A DNA stretch of 64,000 nt from Cardinalis cardinalis (lineage: Eukaryota; Chordata; Aves; Passeriformes; Cardinalidae). Each line of letters opens with the position of its first letter. Positions within the stretch are counted from its first letter, which is position 1. Below the pieces are notes generated by a model. That model had not been told where the DNA came from and did not search any database. It was given only the letters and a program-made list of their open reading frames with translations. A program made the translations under genes and the position numbers. Below are positions 13,101 through 28,100 of the stretch, piece after piece. Where the stretch lies: assembly GCA_014549065.1 (NCBI GenBank), contig JACDOX010000001.1, positions 4,641,481 through 4,705,480 on the forward strand, given 5' to 3'.

Positions 13101-16100
13101 CTGGGCTCTTGCTAGTCATTTCAAGCAGAAAATTTGTGATTAGACTCAAGTAATGTGTTTCAATCTTGGTGGAATAGAAAGAACTTAACAATGACAGCAT
13201 GCGGTCAAGAGTATTTGTGGGCAGCCTTGTCTCATGACTCCAAAAATTCCTAACAATTAACCTGTAAAGGCAAAGAATNAAGTTATTCTTGGTTACTTTC
13301 AAACAGAATCACCCCCCACCACTGACTTCTAAAAAAGCCAAGTTAAAAAGGGAAAAAAACTCCAAACCCATCAGCAAAAAACTCCAAAACAATAAGCTGT
13401 TAAGGCCTTAAACTAACACTTTCATGNCAATAATCCTTCATTGAATTACACTGAATTCTTCATTAATCTACCATGTCCTGTGCCTCATATAAAAGGTTAA
13501 CTCTGAAAAAATTAATTCTGTCAAGTTTTTTCCTTTTGAGAAGTGCTACGGATGGAGAAGGACCAAGATGTCCTCTTTCATCTTTNGCTTCACCAAAAGA
13601 ATTTCTAAAAATCCAACATTTAATCTACTGTTGTGTGCTTGTGTATAGCAGGTCCTCCTTTTTCAAAAACTCCAGAACATTAATGCAGAATTAGGTTTAA
13701 CATCATGAAACAACTTCACCATGGCTTAGAAATTCATTCAAATGCTTCACTTACATTTGGTGTAACACCATGGGACAAAATTTTATAAATTAACTTATTT
13801 GAAGAAAAGGAAATGGTATTATCTCAGTGTTACTCTTTTTTATATAAAATACTTAAAAAAACCTCTAAGGATCAACTCTTTTGCTATAAACAAAGTAAGA
13901 GAAATGGAAGGACTTTTATTTCAGACAGTTATCACAACACTCTTTACTCACTGCAGCTCAGCATTTTCATCAATCAGTCCTTGAAGCAGCACTTCTTTTG
14001 CCACTTTGAGTATCTCCTGAGAATCATCATCTGCTTGACTTTCTGGATCACTGATGGTGGGAGAAAAATATCTCTTAATGACTTCTCTCAAATAATCCAT
14101 AGCAAAATAAGAGGATGAGGATGGTGGGACAAAAAGGAGGAATATACCCTCTGACAAAAATCTCAACTTGGCACAACAACATAACATGAGGTCTTCCTTG
14201 CCAAAAATGCCTTACATCTCCACTACTAATAAAATAAATTATCTAATAAGCTGATGTTAGGTATTGATTATGAAGTTTGCAAGGTTGAATCTGAAAAANC
14301 AGGCAGAGAATGCTTTTCACAAGTGATGCTGGAGTAAAGATTGACTANACTTTTTCTTCGCAATAAATGTTCATTCAAAGAGTTGCCTTGGGAAAACACA
14401 CATAAAACCCAAATAAGTCAGACAATTCAACAGCAACCCACTTGTCAAACTGAGTATGTGCCTGTTCCCTATTTTAAGGGGTCAAACAGAAAGACCATTT
14501 AAGATCTACCAGATCTAAGTGATCCAGATCACGCCCATGTGCCTTAATCTATCTTCTAGCTAAAAGCAAATTTCTTTAAAGTATAATTTTCTCTAGTTAC
14601 AAATTCCAGCAACAAGAAAAAAAGTTGAAGCATCAAAGTTAAGACCTCTTATGCTATCCTGCTGNGGTGATTCAAAATGCTAGTTCTGGTCCAAGTATTT
14701 ATCCTTTATTGGAAGTGATAAATTAGTCACCAAAGGCCAGTGCCAGTTAGGCAAATCACAGACTCTATTCTTCTGACAACTGGAAAAATCTCTCACCAAG
14801 GGACATGAAGTGGAAGACTGTTACAAACACTTTCACTCTGCCTGTGACAAACCACTGAAAGACAACATCTGCAGTGAACACATACCTGTAATTATCATAA
14901 ATCCACATCAGGATATCATACATGCGCTGTCGACATATTACAGAAGGGTGAGAAATGAACCCTGTCACTCCAGGCAGAAGCTCTTTAAGTTCCAGTGGTT
15001 TTAATTTAGACAGCATCTTGTGCACTATATCCAAACAAACCCTTTGTCTTTCATCATCCCTGAAAGAAGAGAGGAAAAAAAATTACATTGCTTTTCTCAT
15101 CACTGCTGTATACGAGAAGATCAGTTTATGTTTTAACAATAGTTCGTTTTGTATAAAGGGCTTTAAGTAAACACTTTCGCACTCAGTCTAAGAGTAAGAA
15201 TATAAATAAACTAATACAAACTACAGAAATTGACATTCCACTGGTGTTTCACCCTAAGGCTATTTTAGAGGTGTTCATTCATTTTTCACAATGAGCTAAC
15301 CATCTTAACTCCCAGATTACATCAGCTCAAATTTGGGGAACAATGACCAAAAAGTGAANGGGAATTATAAATGTAAAAATGTTGTGGGCAGCAAAGAAAA
15401 TGTTATCAAGAAACTGGAACTACCATCATAATCACATGACTACTTACCTATGATTCATGATCTGGATAAAGTCTTTACTCCTNAACTGCAAGTGGAGATC
15501 AGGAATTTCTTCAGCCCGGCACATTATTACTTCCAGACAATAGGTTTTCATCACACCATGAAGTTTGGGTATCAAAAAGAATACTGCATTCATAAACCTT
15601 AACATAACCAAAAGCCCACAAAGAAAAGCAAGTTATTCTCTGTTCTTCTTCTAGATTTACAGCCAACATACCACATAAATCATGACATACCTGTCAGCAA
15701 GAGGTGGAAAATTCTTAACAACCTTATTCAAGCATTGAATAAACTTATCATGTTGTGTGTTCTGATGATGCTTCAGTTGTTTTATAACACAATCATAAAC
15801 TGGATCTTCAAGTATCTGAAAATGAGAAAGACAGTAAGACCAGGACACCCATGAAAATCACAACCACCTTAATGAAACATGGTTTTAGTGCTATACTGTT
15901 TGATTCTTGTGCATTTCACTAGGCGAGAGCCAGCTAACTCATCTTAACCTTTATGGTGCTTCATGGGTCCTGTATAGCTCTGCCTGGCCAAAACACGTGA
16001 CTGCTACTTAAAAAAATGTATTTGTGAGCTTCCTTTCAGTGGTTTGGAACACCTTAATTGTGTAGTACAAGCTGCTTAGTGTGCTCGTATAAATAATAAN

Positions 16101-19100
16101 CAGCTTCTCATTCAGTATAGAAGATTTCCAACTAACGAATGTAAAAAAATTAGACATTCTTAGTAAAAAGATGAAAAACAACCAGCAACCTGTAACTAAC
16201 ATCAAAGGAATAAGCGTTGTTCAGGATAAAACTTAAACCGTATTTGCTCATTTATTCAAAATACTGCTTATAATGGAACTTGAAAGACTGAGANAGACTT
16301 AAAGATTTATGAAATATGCTCTACAAACTGTGACAGAACAACCAGAATACAATTAAGTGGTGAAAGAAGCAANGATAATAAGGAAAGAAGGAAGAATAAC
16401 CTTAATACTCCACTTAGCCAACAACTTGGTACTTTTGTCTCCAACAGCAGTTACAGAATTATATTTAGGGGGANCACATGACCCTGGCTGCGTTTTGTCC
16501 TCTTTTTCTCTTATACAACCCAACAAACATTTGTCATTAGATTAAGGATCTTTGTGTGTACATTGCTGTCTCCTGTAATTAGAACCTGTCCACGACAGTT
16601 TTTGTGCATTAATTTACCTAATTTCCCTTTGAACCTGCTGATCTACTTACCCCAGCACCTCCTCTGGCACCAAACTCCAGAAGTTCCCAAACTATTGTGT
16701 AGAGAATTACTTATAGCATATGTCTCAAATTGACTTCTGTGATCACCAAGCACAATCCCTCAGTTCTAGCACTGTAGGATTTGGTGAGTAACAGTTTTGC
16801 GCTCACCTTATCCACTACCTATAAAATAACTGGTCTCAGACACAGTTATTCAAAAGGTAGTTCCAAACCTCCCAACCTGCTTTTCTTTTCATCTTAAAAC
16901 CCCCAACTTTAAAACATACTGTGCTAGTGTTGCTGGCTGGCAAAAGTTGAACAAAGCCTTAGAAAGAGATCATTCACTCTCAGCTCCAAAAGAGCAAGGC
17001 AAAAACTCTGCACTTAGTCTGCCCTCAAATTCTTTTCCTGTTGAGTTAGTAGCTTGAATTTTTAATTATTCTGTCAGATAAAGACTGCTGAGTTTTAAAT
17101 ACATTCATTTTTGGATCTGAATTGGGTAGTCATATAAAAGATTAACATAAAATTAAGACGGGAAAGGGCAAACACAAAATACAGTTTACTTACATTTTGT
17201 CTCTCAGCAATGTATTGAAGAGCAAGTCCCAAAACTTCTGCTGCAGCTGCATAAACTTCTCTATACTTTAGTAAGCCCATGTTGCTGGTCAAAGCTTGAA
17301 AATACCTAGCGCAAAAGACAGACCTGCTGTAAGCCACTACTCCAGCACACAAATTTAAACTGAAGCAAAAAATTCGTATGAGCTGCCCACAGTCATAGTG
17401 ACTGCTTTCAGAAGAGCTGAATACAGTATAACATGCATTTTCCACTTGCAGTGTCTCAAATCTCTGCTTTAGCAATTCCTGACTCTATGAATTTCCACAA
17501 AACTGCAACCTAGCAACCACTGTAAAAAAGGGTACAAGCTTCTAGATACTTTCCAAAATAAATGTGGTCTGCAATTTGTAGATAGGAAAGTATTATTTTA
17601 CATATATATATATATATGGCAAATATTACTTGCCAGATGATAGCAAAGGATTCCAAAGAACAAGCTCCCACACCTCTTGCTGACAAATTAAACTTGCTCT
17701 CTTTGGCTTATGATTTTTTCATTCACAAAAAACTGCCTTTCTCACCTGGCACGATCTATTTCACACTTTGGGTCAAAAGGTGGCAAATTGTTGGCTAGAA
17801 CAATTCCCAGCAGCTGAATTCCCACAGAATTATCCTTTGTATCAGGGTCTCCACTAGAAAACTTTTGAAATATTAAACTGTTGGATAAAAACACAAAAGC
17901 AATTATATACATGAAAAGCAGTGATATACATGAAAAGCCCAAAATAGAGACACCGTAAATCATTCACTGTCTTTGTATACAGGATGTATATGCACACATA
18001 AAACCCATCAAAGGGATATTGTCTGAAAGCAGTAGATATTTCGCTTGAATGGAGAAGTCTTTGCAAAGAAACCCACACCCAAACAACTGAAAAGAGATTG
18101 TAAGCCCACACAAATGCTTGGCAGATAGCACAAGTCTTAATAAGACTGCATCAATATTCAGTGATAACATTCAAAACTTCAAATAAAAATGTCTTTGCAG
18201 AGATTACTCCTGCTTTTGTTGCTGGTGCTTCAATCCTTTATGTATTTTCCCATCTCTCTCCCCTTGTTGTTTTTCAAATTAATTTACAATCATTAGAGAG
18301 TTTGATTCTGAAGTTCTGCTGTCCACTGTAGGAACAGAAATTTTACTATTGCAGCTGAATTTAGCTAATTTACCTTCCCATGCCCTTTGATATCATTCGC
18401 TTATATTTTTGAAATATTGATAAAGGAAAGCAATTGTGCAAATGTTTACCCGTAAGGTATGGAGAGACAGTTCTTCCAACACTCTACAAGTGTCTTTATG
18501 ATTTCCAGATTGTGCCTGAACACAGCTCTTTTTGGGTGAAATGCATTCTTGATCAAGAATTCAAGCAATCTGTTAGCCAAAATCTCATCCTTAATATTCC
18601 CCTACAAAAACCAGGACCAAAAATAAACATAGTGACTCCGAGAAGACATATATTGCTTTATGAAAGCAAGTAAGTAAACAATTTATGTTTGAAGTTAATA
18701 TGCAAAAGAATTGCAAAATGTAAAAGTGGACTGATGTATAAAATTATTTAAGACCATAAAAACAAATTCAATCATTCTTTACCAAACAGTCACGACAACA
18801 ATAAAAATGAATTTCATAGTTTCTTACTTTGGGAGTGGCTACACTTGTCCAGGAAAGGATTGTAGCTACTATTTCCACTACCATGTAATGAATCCCTTCC
18901 CCTCCATTATTCCCAGAAACAACAAGCTGCAGCAATGGACCAAGCCAGTGCTTCGCATAAGGCCGGAATACCTACAGGGAATCAAAGAAAAAGTACAAAT
19001 TACCCAATTATTAGCAACCTGCCGTTCAATGAACATTAGTGGTAAGACTGGTAAACCAACCTCTTTAGGACTTTGCTCAAACCCCGAGGGAACAACCATA

Positions 19101-22100
19101 AACATTTTAAAATAAAAAGTATCCACAGCTACATTTCTCAATTTTGCTTAGAAACCTTTAACCACAGAAAGTGAATTACTTCACTAGGGCACAGACAGTT
19201 AGGCTCTCCCTTAGAATATCTGTCTGTAAAGGATTTGAAAGAGTATGTCATTCATCTACCCTTCCTCTTCAGATAGCTTTACTAAGAAAGTAGCATTGAA
19301 CAGATATAAAGGTTATTGAATTAATCCTGAAATTCAGCATTTTTGGATNTGGAATATTCCAGACAGAANCATTATACTTTAAAATCATTGTATCAAGTAG
19401 GTAGAGAATGTTTTTCCCAAGAATGCGAGTTAGAAAACGTTGCTTCTCAAGCAAACACATGTTATGCTATCTTAGTATCTTTCTGCAACAAGAACACCAT
19501 TTAGCTCAAAGTGTTTCTATAAAGGACTCATCAGTGCCCACTAATAAAACATTGTATTTGCTCCTGTGAAGATGGAAAGTATAATGAACCCCACCTCTTG
19601 CCTAGTATCAATGAATACACTACTTTTGTTTCCAGAAGAGACACACTGTGGACACCCTCTAGTTACAGAATATGGGAGAAGAAGTATTAATAATGCATTG
19701 AAAACACTTGCACTATCTGGAATTTTGGGCCATAAATGCACTCCCTTTTATCACGGCAAACTACTCGATTTGAATGCCCCAAAGGTCTCAGTTGAAATAT
19801 TTTACCCTGCAAGTGGTACACATTTGATATTATGAATAAAAATTACTCACATCCTCAGTATTAACAATTAGTTTTGCTATGAAGAGGCGAATATTTAATG
19901 GTACTGATGGGTTTCCTAATTTGCCATGAAGAAATTTCATCCAAAGAGGAAGATCCACTGGAACTGTACCCTGAAATTTAGAAGAGATGAGCAAAAATCA
20001 AATNATGTCTTGTACCCAATAGGCTTACCAAGTCAAAAAGCCCCAAGCTCAAACTACCCAGGTTTCTCTATAATATAGCCAAGAAAATAAATAAATTAAG
20101 GGAATCAATAATGACTCTCTTTTCTTGGTAGCATTAATAGAAAAATGCCAACTTTTTAGTTAATACTGGCCTCCTCCACTTTGGGTGTGATCTGGTTCCT
20201 CTCCATATGTTTAATCAGAGAGGTCATAGAAGCCATACATTCATGTTGGTTGAATTCATCCATTTCTAGTTCCATCTCATCATTTAAAACCTTGTATTCT
20301 GTGGGCTCCTGAAAAAAAAAGAAAAGGTGTTACTACGGCTAATAACAGCACTGTGTTTTCTTTTAAATCCCAATCATGCCATGAGTCATTCTGATCTTAT
20401 CTCTGCTTAGATTTGACTACACACTCACTGTGTGCAACTGGGATTACATCAAATGTATTGTTCAAACAGACACCTCCCAAATGCATGCACCAGATCTGCA
20501 CGCTGTTTTCTTTTTGTGCCAACAGATGCCAACTTTATGTTACTCTGACTTTACTACCTGCTAGACAGGTGGGGCAAATGTTGAAAGCAAGAGGAGTTAA
20601 GCTGAACCTCAAAGAAATTATCTCATTTCATAGCTCAAAGAATATATGAACACCTAAATTTTTATAGATGTGCTGTTTCACACTGACCAGCATCTGCAGC
20701 AGCTCTCTTTTGCTACACAGAGTAAATCACAAAAGAAAATTGTTTAGGTAGAAATTACAACATGACTATGCAAAGTAGAAGTGTACTTCCTATCTTGCTT
20801 AATTTCCCTGCAGCTAAAACACCCCCTGGTCCAAAACATGGAAACAGTTATCTTCACCAATGTTGACAGTTCTTTTGACAGATTGTGTCTTCAGTATCTA
20901 TGATACTTTTACAAGCTTTGTTTCTTAGCACATATCTATTCTATCACCATTACTGCTGCATCCTTTTGCATTCCTTGATTGCAGAAGGAACACAATCTCA
21001 AGTCTTTGCTGAAAGAACAGCATTTAATATCTCCCAAGAGCATCAGAGAAACACAAGGTGCCACAACAACAGAAAAAAGAATTGTTTGATTACTTATTCT
21101 ATCCAATTGATACAGCCAGTTCTGTCACAGACCAGCCAAAGGGGAAAATGAGAAAACCAGATGCCTAACAGCACAACATAACCATCAGAGGATGGTTATG
21201 CATCAGAGGAAGGTTATGTGCCTGAGTGCAGTACAAACCATCTTTTTACAACTCGGGTTGGACTTCACTCACACAACTCAGCTTTAGAAACCCAACAGGG
21301 CATTCTTTTTCTTCAGCTGTAGACAGCAGAGAGGAAAAAGGAAAAGTGACAGAAACCAGCTCAAGTCCCCTCCCTCACCTTNTGGAGGAACCCATTCTCA
21401 ATCAGGTAGAACAAATACAGAAGGCTATAAATTTCTCTTTCTCAACCCCAATAAATGTATGCAATTCCTCAAAAGTACAAAACTTTCTCACAGTACATAA
21501 GTCACTACATTACCTTTCTCCTGAAACGAGTGCTGCTAGCTGTAACGTCTTGGGAGCTGTAAGAAAAACCTTGGACTCCAGTAGAAAAATCAAACTGACT
21601 CATTTCCTCACTCAAACTGCTATCCATCATGTATGATGAAGAAGCTAAATACTTGGGTTCATCTAGACAGGAAAGAAGAACAGTCCATTAATCAAGGTAA
21701 TTACAAGAAACAAGCCTTTACTGCCCACTAAAACTTGAGGGTAGGTAGGAACTGACTGTTAGATGAAATACATTGAACACTTTTATTTGTTCCTGCTACT
21801 GTAGAAACCAGTGAAGAACACATCAAGAAACACTATATGGCAGGTAAGAAAGCATTTTTTCACCACCATAAATGACTTTCACACCTTGGCTGCTATTCCC
21901 TGCATCCCTGGCCTCCTTCCTAATAGCAATGTACCGCTTCTTCCTTTCCAGAGGCACCTAAACAGCAAGAAATAAAGTTCTAATTACTTAATTTTTAAAA
22001 ATTAGTTAATTAATTTTAAAACAATTATCGACTATTTACACTCTTTATTTACAGAGATACAAAAAATTATTAAAACCATTTGACATGAATGGAAATGTCA

Positions 22101-25100
22101 TGTTGTAAATGATTATTATTAATGCTACAGAGAAAGAACTGAATTTGTTTATTCCAACAGCCATTCACTATCAAAGTAAGTACACTAAGAAGTATGTTAA
22201 AAGTTATGTGCATTACAGGTCTGTTCCACATTTCAGGTCTGGATTTCTCTCAGAAAGACATATTTTAAATAATTAGAGGAATACTCAATTTTTTGTATCC
22301 TCTTTCTCCATATATGAGAATTGACCTGATCTTCAGTAACTACACTGTTAAAGTCATATCCTTTTCTTAGTTAGAAACACTAAAGGCCAGAAATTTCACT
22401 CACCTCAATTTCAACAGGAAATGTATACTCACGCTTCAGGTCTATCAAATTTTCAAAAATTAGCAAGTTCTGCAACAAGCATGTTTTGAAATAGCAAAAT
22501 TACAATGCTGCGCACAATAACAATTGCTTTGAATATATTTTATTTCTTCTTTAAAAAAAATCAACAGATCACTGTACAGCACAGAAAGTGTGGCATATTT
22601 TCTCTTCTACATGAGTACTCTAAAAAGAATTTTGCTACTTAACTACTCAAGAATTCACATCACAGAATGTGCTCTGTAAAAAGGTCTCTCTTATTCAGGT
22701 ATATTCCAAGCACTGGAAAAGTTAAACAATAGGGGCTTTTTCCTCCTATTTTAGAAAATTGATTGGGAGTGGAAGGAAAACAGAATCACTACTTCACCCA
22801 TTCCCAAACAGCTGGTAAAACTTTCATCAGCTACCACTCCTTCTATTGCCTCACTGGGTAGTTTGTTAGTATAATTGAATGTCATTCAGGTTTCATTCTT
22901 TGATTTATTGCCATCAGGTAAAATCACTTTGCGTCTCATGCTCTGGAAGCCTTCTAACAGCAAAAAAAGCTTCTCACCTTTTCTGATTTTTCTGAAAAAA
23001 GAAAGCCTTGATAAAATTTACTTTCAGTGAAGACACAGCTGATGACAGCAATAGCACAGTTATATGCTGCACAGTGATACTGTCTCCTCTTCTCCAGCAG
23101 CTGACTCTCTCCTGCCATGTTTTCTGTAAATGCATCATAGCACGACCTTAAACACAAAGAGGCAAGAAAACACCATCAGAAGTCTTTCATTAAGCAGTAC
23201 AAGAAGGGTTCCAATCAGAGACCAACAGAATTTCAACAAGCAGTATCCAATTAAACCACCTCAGACTTGTTCAAGTATCCTGCAGGTAAATGGAACCAAA
23301 ATGGAACCATTCAGCAATGACAAAGAAAATCTCCCCAAATATTTACACAGGAGTCCTTAATGTCAGAAATGTGATGACAGGTTATGTTCAGATAAGATGA
23401 ATTAACTCCTCTCATGGTCCTTTGCCAAAAAACTACGAATGGACATGCATGCTAAGGTATTTTATGGATTAGAAGAAAATAGTTTAGATGTGATTTTTAA
23501 AGGTCTTTGGNACAAAGCCAGTTATAGATCTGCAAATCATAGTCAAGAAATTCTTTGAAGTCCTCATAGCACATAGTATTTTAAAACAAAAATCAAAACA
23601 AAACAAACAGCAATTCAGGCATCTTATTTTTTCTCTGAATATTAAACAAACGAAACAATANAAATTATCATATATATTCAGTATTTCTCTTTTGTTCCCC
23701 TTTGTAATGATGATCAAGCCAATTACTCCTACTGGGTGTGCTGCTCTATTATGAAATGCAAATAAAAATCAATCCCATCTCCTCATCAGTCATATAAATA
23801 CCAATTTTGCAATACAGAGCCATACTCCACAAAGAAGTGTGAATATACTGAAACTATAGTTGTGAAAACACAAATTAAAGGCTAAGAATCCTACTGAAAA
23901 GTTAAAATAAATGTACAAGCTTAACAAATTAAAAAAAAAAACTACAAAAGTAGGAGGCAAAGGTTATTGTAACACAGGATTTACACTACAGATAATTCTA
24001 TCNAACTCAAGATTGTGTATTTAATTTAAAATCAAAAGCTATGTAAGAGATGATATTTACCCTTGAACAAAACCNTCTTTTGCTTCATATGGCCTACTTA
24101 AAAAAGCATATTTGGTCAAATCCTAATCAGAAATATAAAGTAAATAAACAATGGTCTTACTTTATTAGTGTCTTGGTAAGTTCATTCCCTTCTACACTNG
24201 CGGAGCCACAGTAAGCTTGGTTAATTTTAGAGTCCTTGGAGTAAACTTCCTCTTTTGAAAGACGCACATACATCACCTCTAGTAGCTTGTAATACCCCAT
24301 TTTTTTGGTAACTTGTGTATCAAAAGTATGTTCATGGGACTAGAAACAAAGAAGCAGAATCTCANAAGGAAATTTCCTGACTCTTGTCCTTTCTAAAGAG
24401 TTCCACAGTTACTTTAAATTTCTTAGACAGCCTTCAGCTTACTTCTACCTTCTAAAACAGAGAAAAGAGATGATGATAATAAAAGACTAACAGATTCTGA
24501 GCTCTCTTTACTACAACTGGCCTAAATTATTATAAGGATACTGGAGGAAAATAAGCAGAGTACCAAGTGACAGCTCAGCCTCATGACACATGTAAGCAAA
24601 ACACATACTGTCATCANCCTTGGTGTCATTCATGAGTTTCTTTATACACCTCATTTTGGTGCCAACATTTACAGCAAAAGGAACATGGTGTGGGTGACTC
24701 TACATAGATCTTAGTTTTAGCATTTTGTTTCAATAGCTATAGCTTAACTTTGGTGATTTCATCATCTTGCTTATCCTGCTGCCTGTNAACATCTGCACCA
24801 GCAAAACCATGGGACTGAAGAACTACAGCAAAAGGAGAGACCTCGACTGGCAACAGACCATTGCACGCAACTATACTCTTAAACAGGAAAAAAGGCTGTA
24901 AATACAGAATCGAAGATCTGTGCTCCTAATCCCTTGCTGAAGAACCTTTGCAATGATTACAGGTGTATTTCTTTCTCTAGAAGTAATGTACCTAATTTCA
25001 GAGCTTCCATTATGGAGGTTGAAAACCTCTCCCACCATGTAGTAACAGGCTACAATTTTACACAGCTTTTATATTTGAATCTTACAATGGGCTTTTGCTT

Positions 25101-28100
25101 TTGACAAACCCCTTCAGATATATACAGATAACATTTCAATTTCAATTTTTACCCACAGTAGATATGCAAACATGCATTAACTCCAAAGGAACGGCGTATT
25201 GGGGAATAAGTAAAAGTTTATCAGTAATAATCAAATTCTACAACTGTTCCAGGATACAGAAAACTAGAAATCAAACAGTTTTTATCAGTGCTTCATTCAA
25301 AGTTCAAGTTCAGCAAAATACATACCAACATCAACACTTTCTTAGACTTCCCTAACCCTAAAAAAAAAAAAAAATAGTTCATACCTTTGTGAACCTGGAA
25401 TTAAGTGCATCCATAGCCTCTACTATAATCTTGCCAAAGAATACTCTCAGCGCATCCAAGCTGCAGTGCCACAGGAGAGTGAGGAGGGAGCGATCCACAA
25501 ACGCTTGGCGAGCAGCATTTGAAAGAAGTTCCTCACTTCGGAACATTTTGTGAACAGCGTCCAACAGTAGCACTTGCCTGTCAGTGGGGCTCCTAAACAA
25601 GATGGAAATCTCAAGATGGAAACTCTTTCACCAGACTTCACTTATGTTTCACATCCTTATGACATTTAGATTTTTTAATGACTGCATTCATGCCCTCTTG
25701 GGTTATCCTACAAGTCATGCAAGATCTTGGCTGAACTACCAAGTATTATGCAGCTCCCAAAAAAGCCCACCTCTGCTTCTTAGTCTGCAAGAGATGGCAA
25801 ACTTATTTGTGTATCTTTAATGATTTAATCCTAAAGCGAACATTAACTTTCTCAGTTCTGTTTTACTAAACAACCTTAAAAAAAAAAATTATCCAGTACA
25901 TGTGAGAGATGTAGACAAACAAAAGGAAAAAAAACCTGTGGCTATCAAGTGTTCCAGTACTAGATGATCTGCTATTCTGAATAATTTTATTATAGCAAAA
26001 ATTTCAAAAATGGGATATGGTCATAAGGTAAATGACTTTGTCCAGGAAACTACATGCTCCACTATAGTCACTACTCAACAGCCTATCAAAAATTGGAATG
26101 TTGGTTTTGGAAGAGATACTGAATACCTCTTCTGTGGACAGAGCATGTTTGAGTCTACAATTTACCACGCTGGAATTATTCAATTAAATAAGTGCATTTT
26201 TGTATTTTCAAAGGGGTTGAACAAATTAATTTATTGTCAGTTTAAGTACTATCCACTTAAGTGATCATGTGGTTATACAGGGATAACAAATATACAACAA
26301 ACAAGTACTATTTTCAACTAGATTATCTCAGAACAAGCTTATTTCCAGAAGGCTTTCCAAATCTGCACAGGCACTGAAAGTGTAATCTGGAAACGGATCT
26401 CACTTGTTCACACTTTGGAAATACTTTGAAAATGTAAAGACAAAAGTAAAATCTGAATTAGAACTATTAGAATAGTGTAAATCATCACTATTATAAGGAC
26501 AATAAAATACAAGACGCACATTTGCTTCAGCAAAAATTCCATGAGAACAAGCAGAAAATCCAGTGGACTAAACTCACCTTCTGGAAATTCTTTTGAAGCT
26601 GGCTTGAAATAAGTCCTCCATGAAATGCCTGTGGTCCCTACACAGGATTTCTGTCATCAGTTGCAACAACATTGGACTCTGAGACAATTCTAATGCATCT
26701 AAAAACTGAAGAAGCAGCAACACGTCACATGAAAAGCCATCGAGGATCAAATAACTCAATCTAATGATGTAATTGTTTTTTAATACTGATCAGAAGCAGA
26801 TGCACAGAAGTATGTGCATCTTTAATGTGCCTATTTAATGTGCTTCTGTAGATTCAATTTCTNGATAAAAACATAACCCAGAAACACAAAAGCTGATCTC
26901 CTCATGTGAATCAAAAATCTCTCCCTTTAATTCCAGATCCTACGAAACAGTTTGCAGACACAGTTCACTATGGCTTCTAATTATGTATTCATTAAAAATA
27001 CTGACCTTCTTAGTGCAGTCTACATAGTTATTGTGCTTCAAGGTTCCTTTGGGAAATTCATCAGACCTCATGGGAAAGTTGAAAGCTACAAGTTGATCCA
27101 GAGCATTCTTAAGGTCATTAAGCTTTTCTCCTGTCAAATTAGTGAAGAACGGGAGAATTATCACTGCTTGGCCCTGAAGAAAAAAAAAACCAAACATTAA
27201 AAAGATAGTTTCACACTAAAAAAGAAGTTATTCCTTAACTATGAAGTCAGCTGAATAGGACAACAAAACAGCAGCAGTGGTTGTTCTTATTGATTTAATG
27301 GCTCAGTGTACTAATAAAAATATGTTATGTAGCTGCTTTTCTTTCCAGCTTCTAGATCAGAAAACAGCTTTTAACTCTCATGTCACTGCTGAGTGAGAGA
27401 AAGCTAATTATGGCTGANATGGCTATGAATAATATCTCATTGTTCTTTTAAGCAAGCATTCACTCTCACACAAGTCACTGATTCCATGCATCACTTTGTA
27501 GCTAAAGCAAAATCCCAAATTTTACTTATTTTGAACACACAGGAAAGTACAAAACTTTGCCTAATTAAAGGCAGGCTGGTTGAGAAACAACTACACAAAA
27601 CTTCCATGGGTACAAAATTTTTTTATTACTCTAGTCCAATCAGCATCCTTTATAACTCTCACTTTCAGTCTGCAGTACTTTATCTCCCTCTCCTGACCAA
27701 GCTGCATACAGCAGCTACTCCATTAGTACCAGTACTAATGGACAGATATGGATGTAAAAATCATGACATGTGNTCATCATTTGACCCGTAGGAAATGCCC
27801 ACTCCTTGCTAAAAGCCTGTTTAGCTGTCATTTCTCAAATGAACACTTGGGAGTTCCCAACAACTTGCAACTGATGCTAATTTTTTCCTCTAAAATTTAC
27901 ATACCTTTCTTCTGAGTAAGGGGAAAAAAAAGGGACTTAAACCAAACCATGGCATCTATGATAGTGCCTTCTGTCTGAAGAACAAAAAGGATGATTTACA
28001 AGTTCTAGGATGTTGAACCGAAGACTAAAAATCCAGAAGTCCATGATAAAAATTAGGCCAAATAACAGAATTCCATTAACAACTAACATTGTAAACTGGG

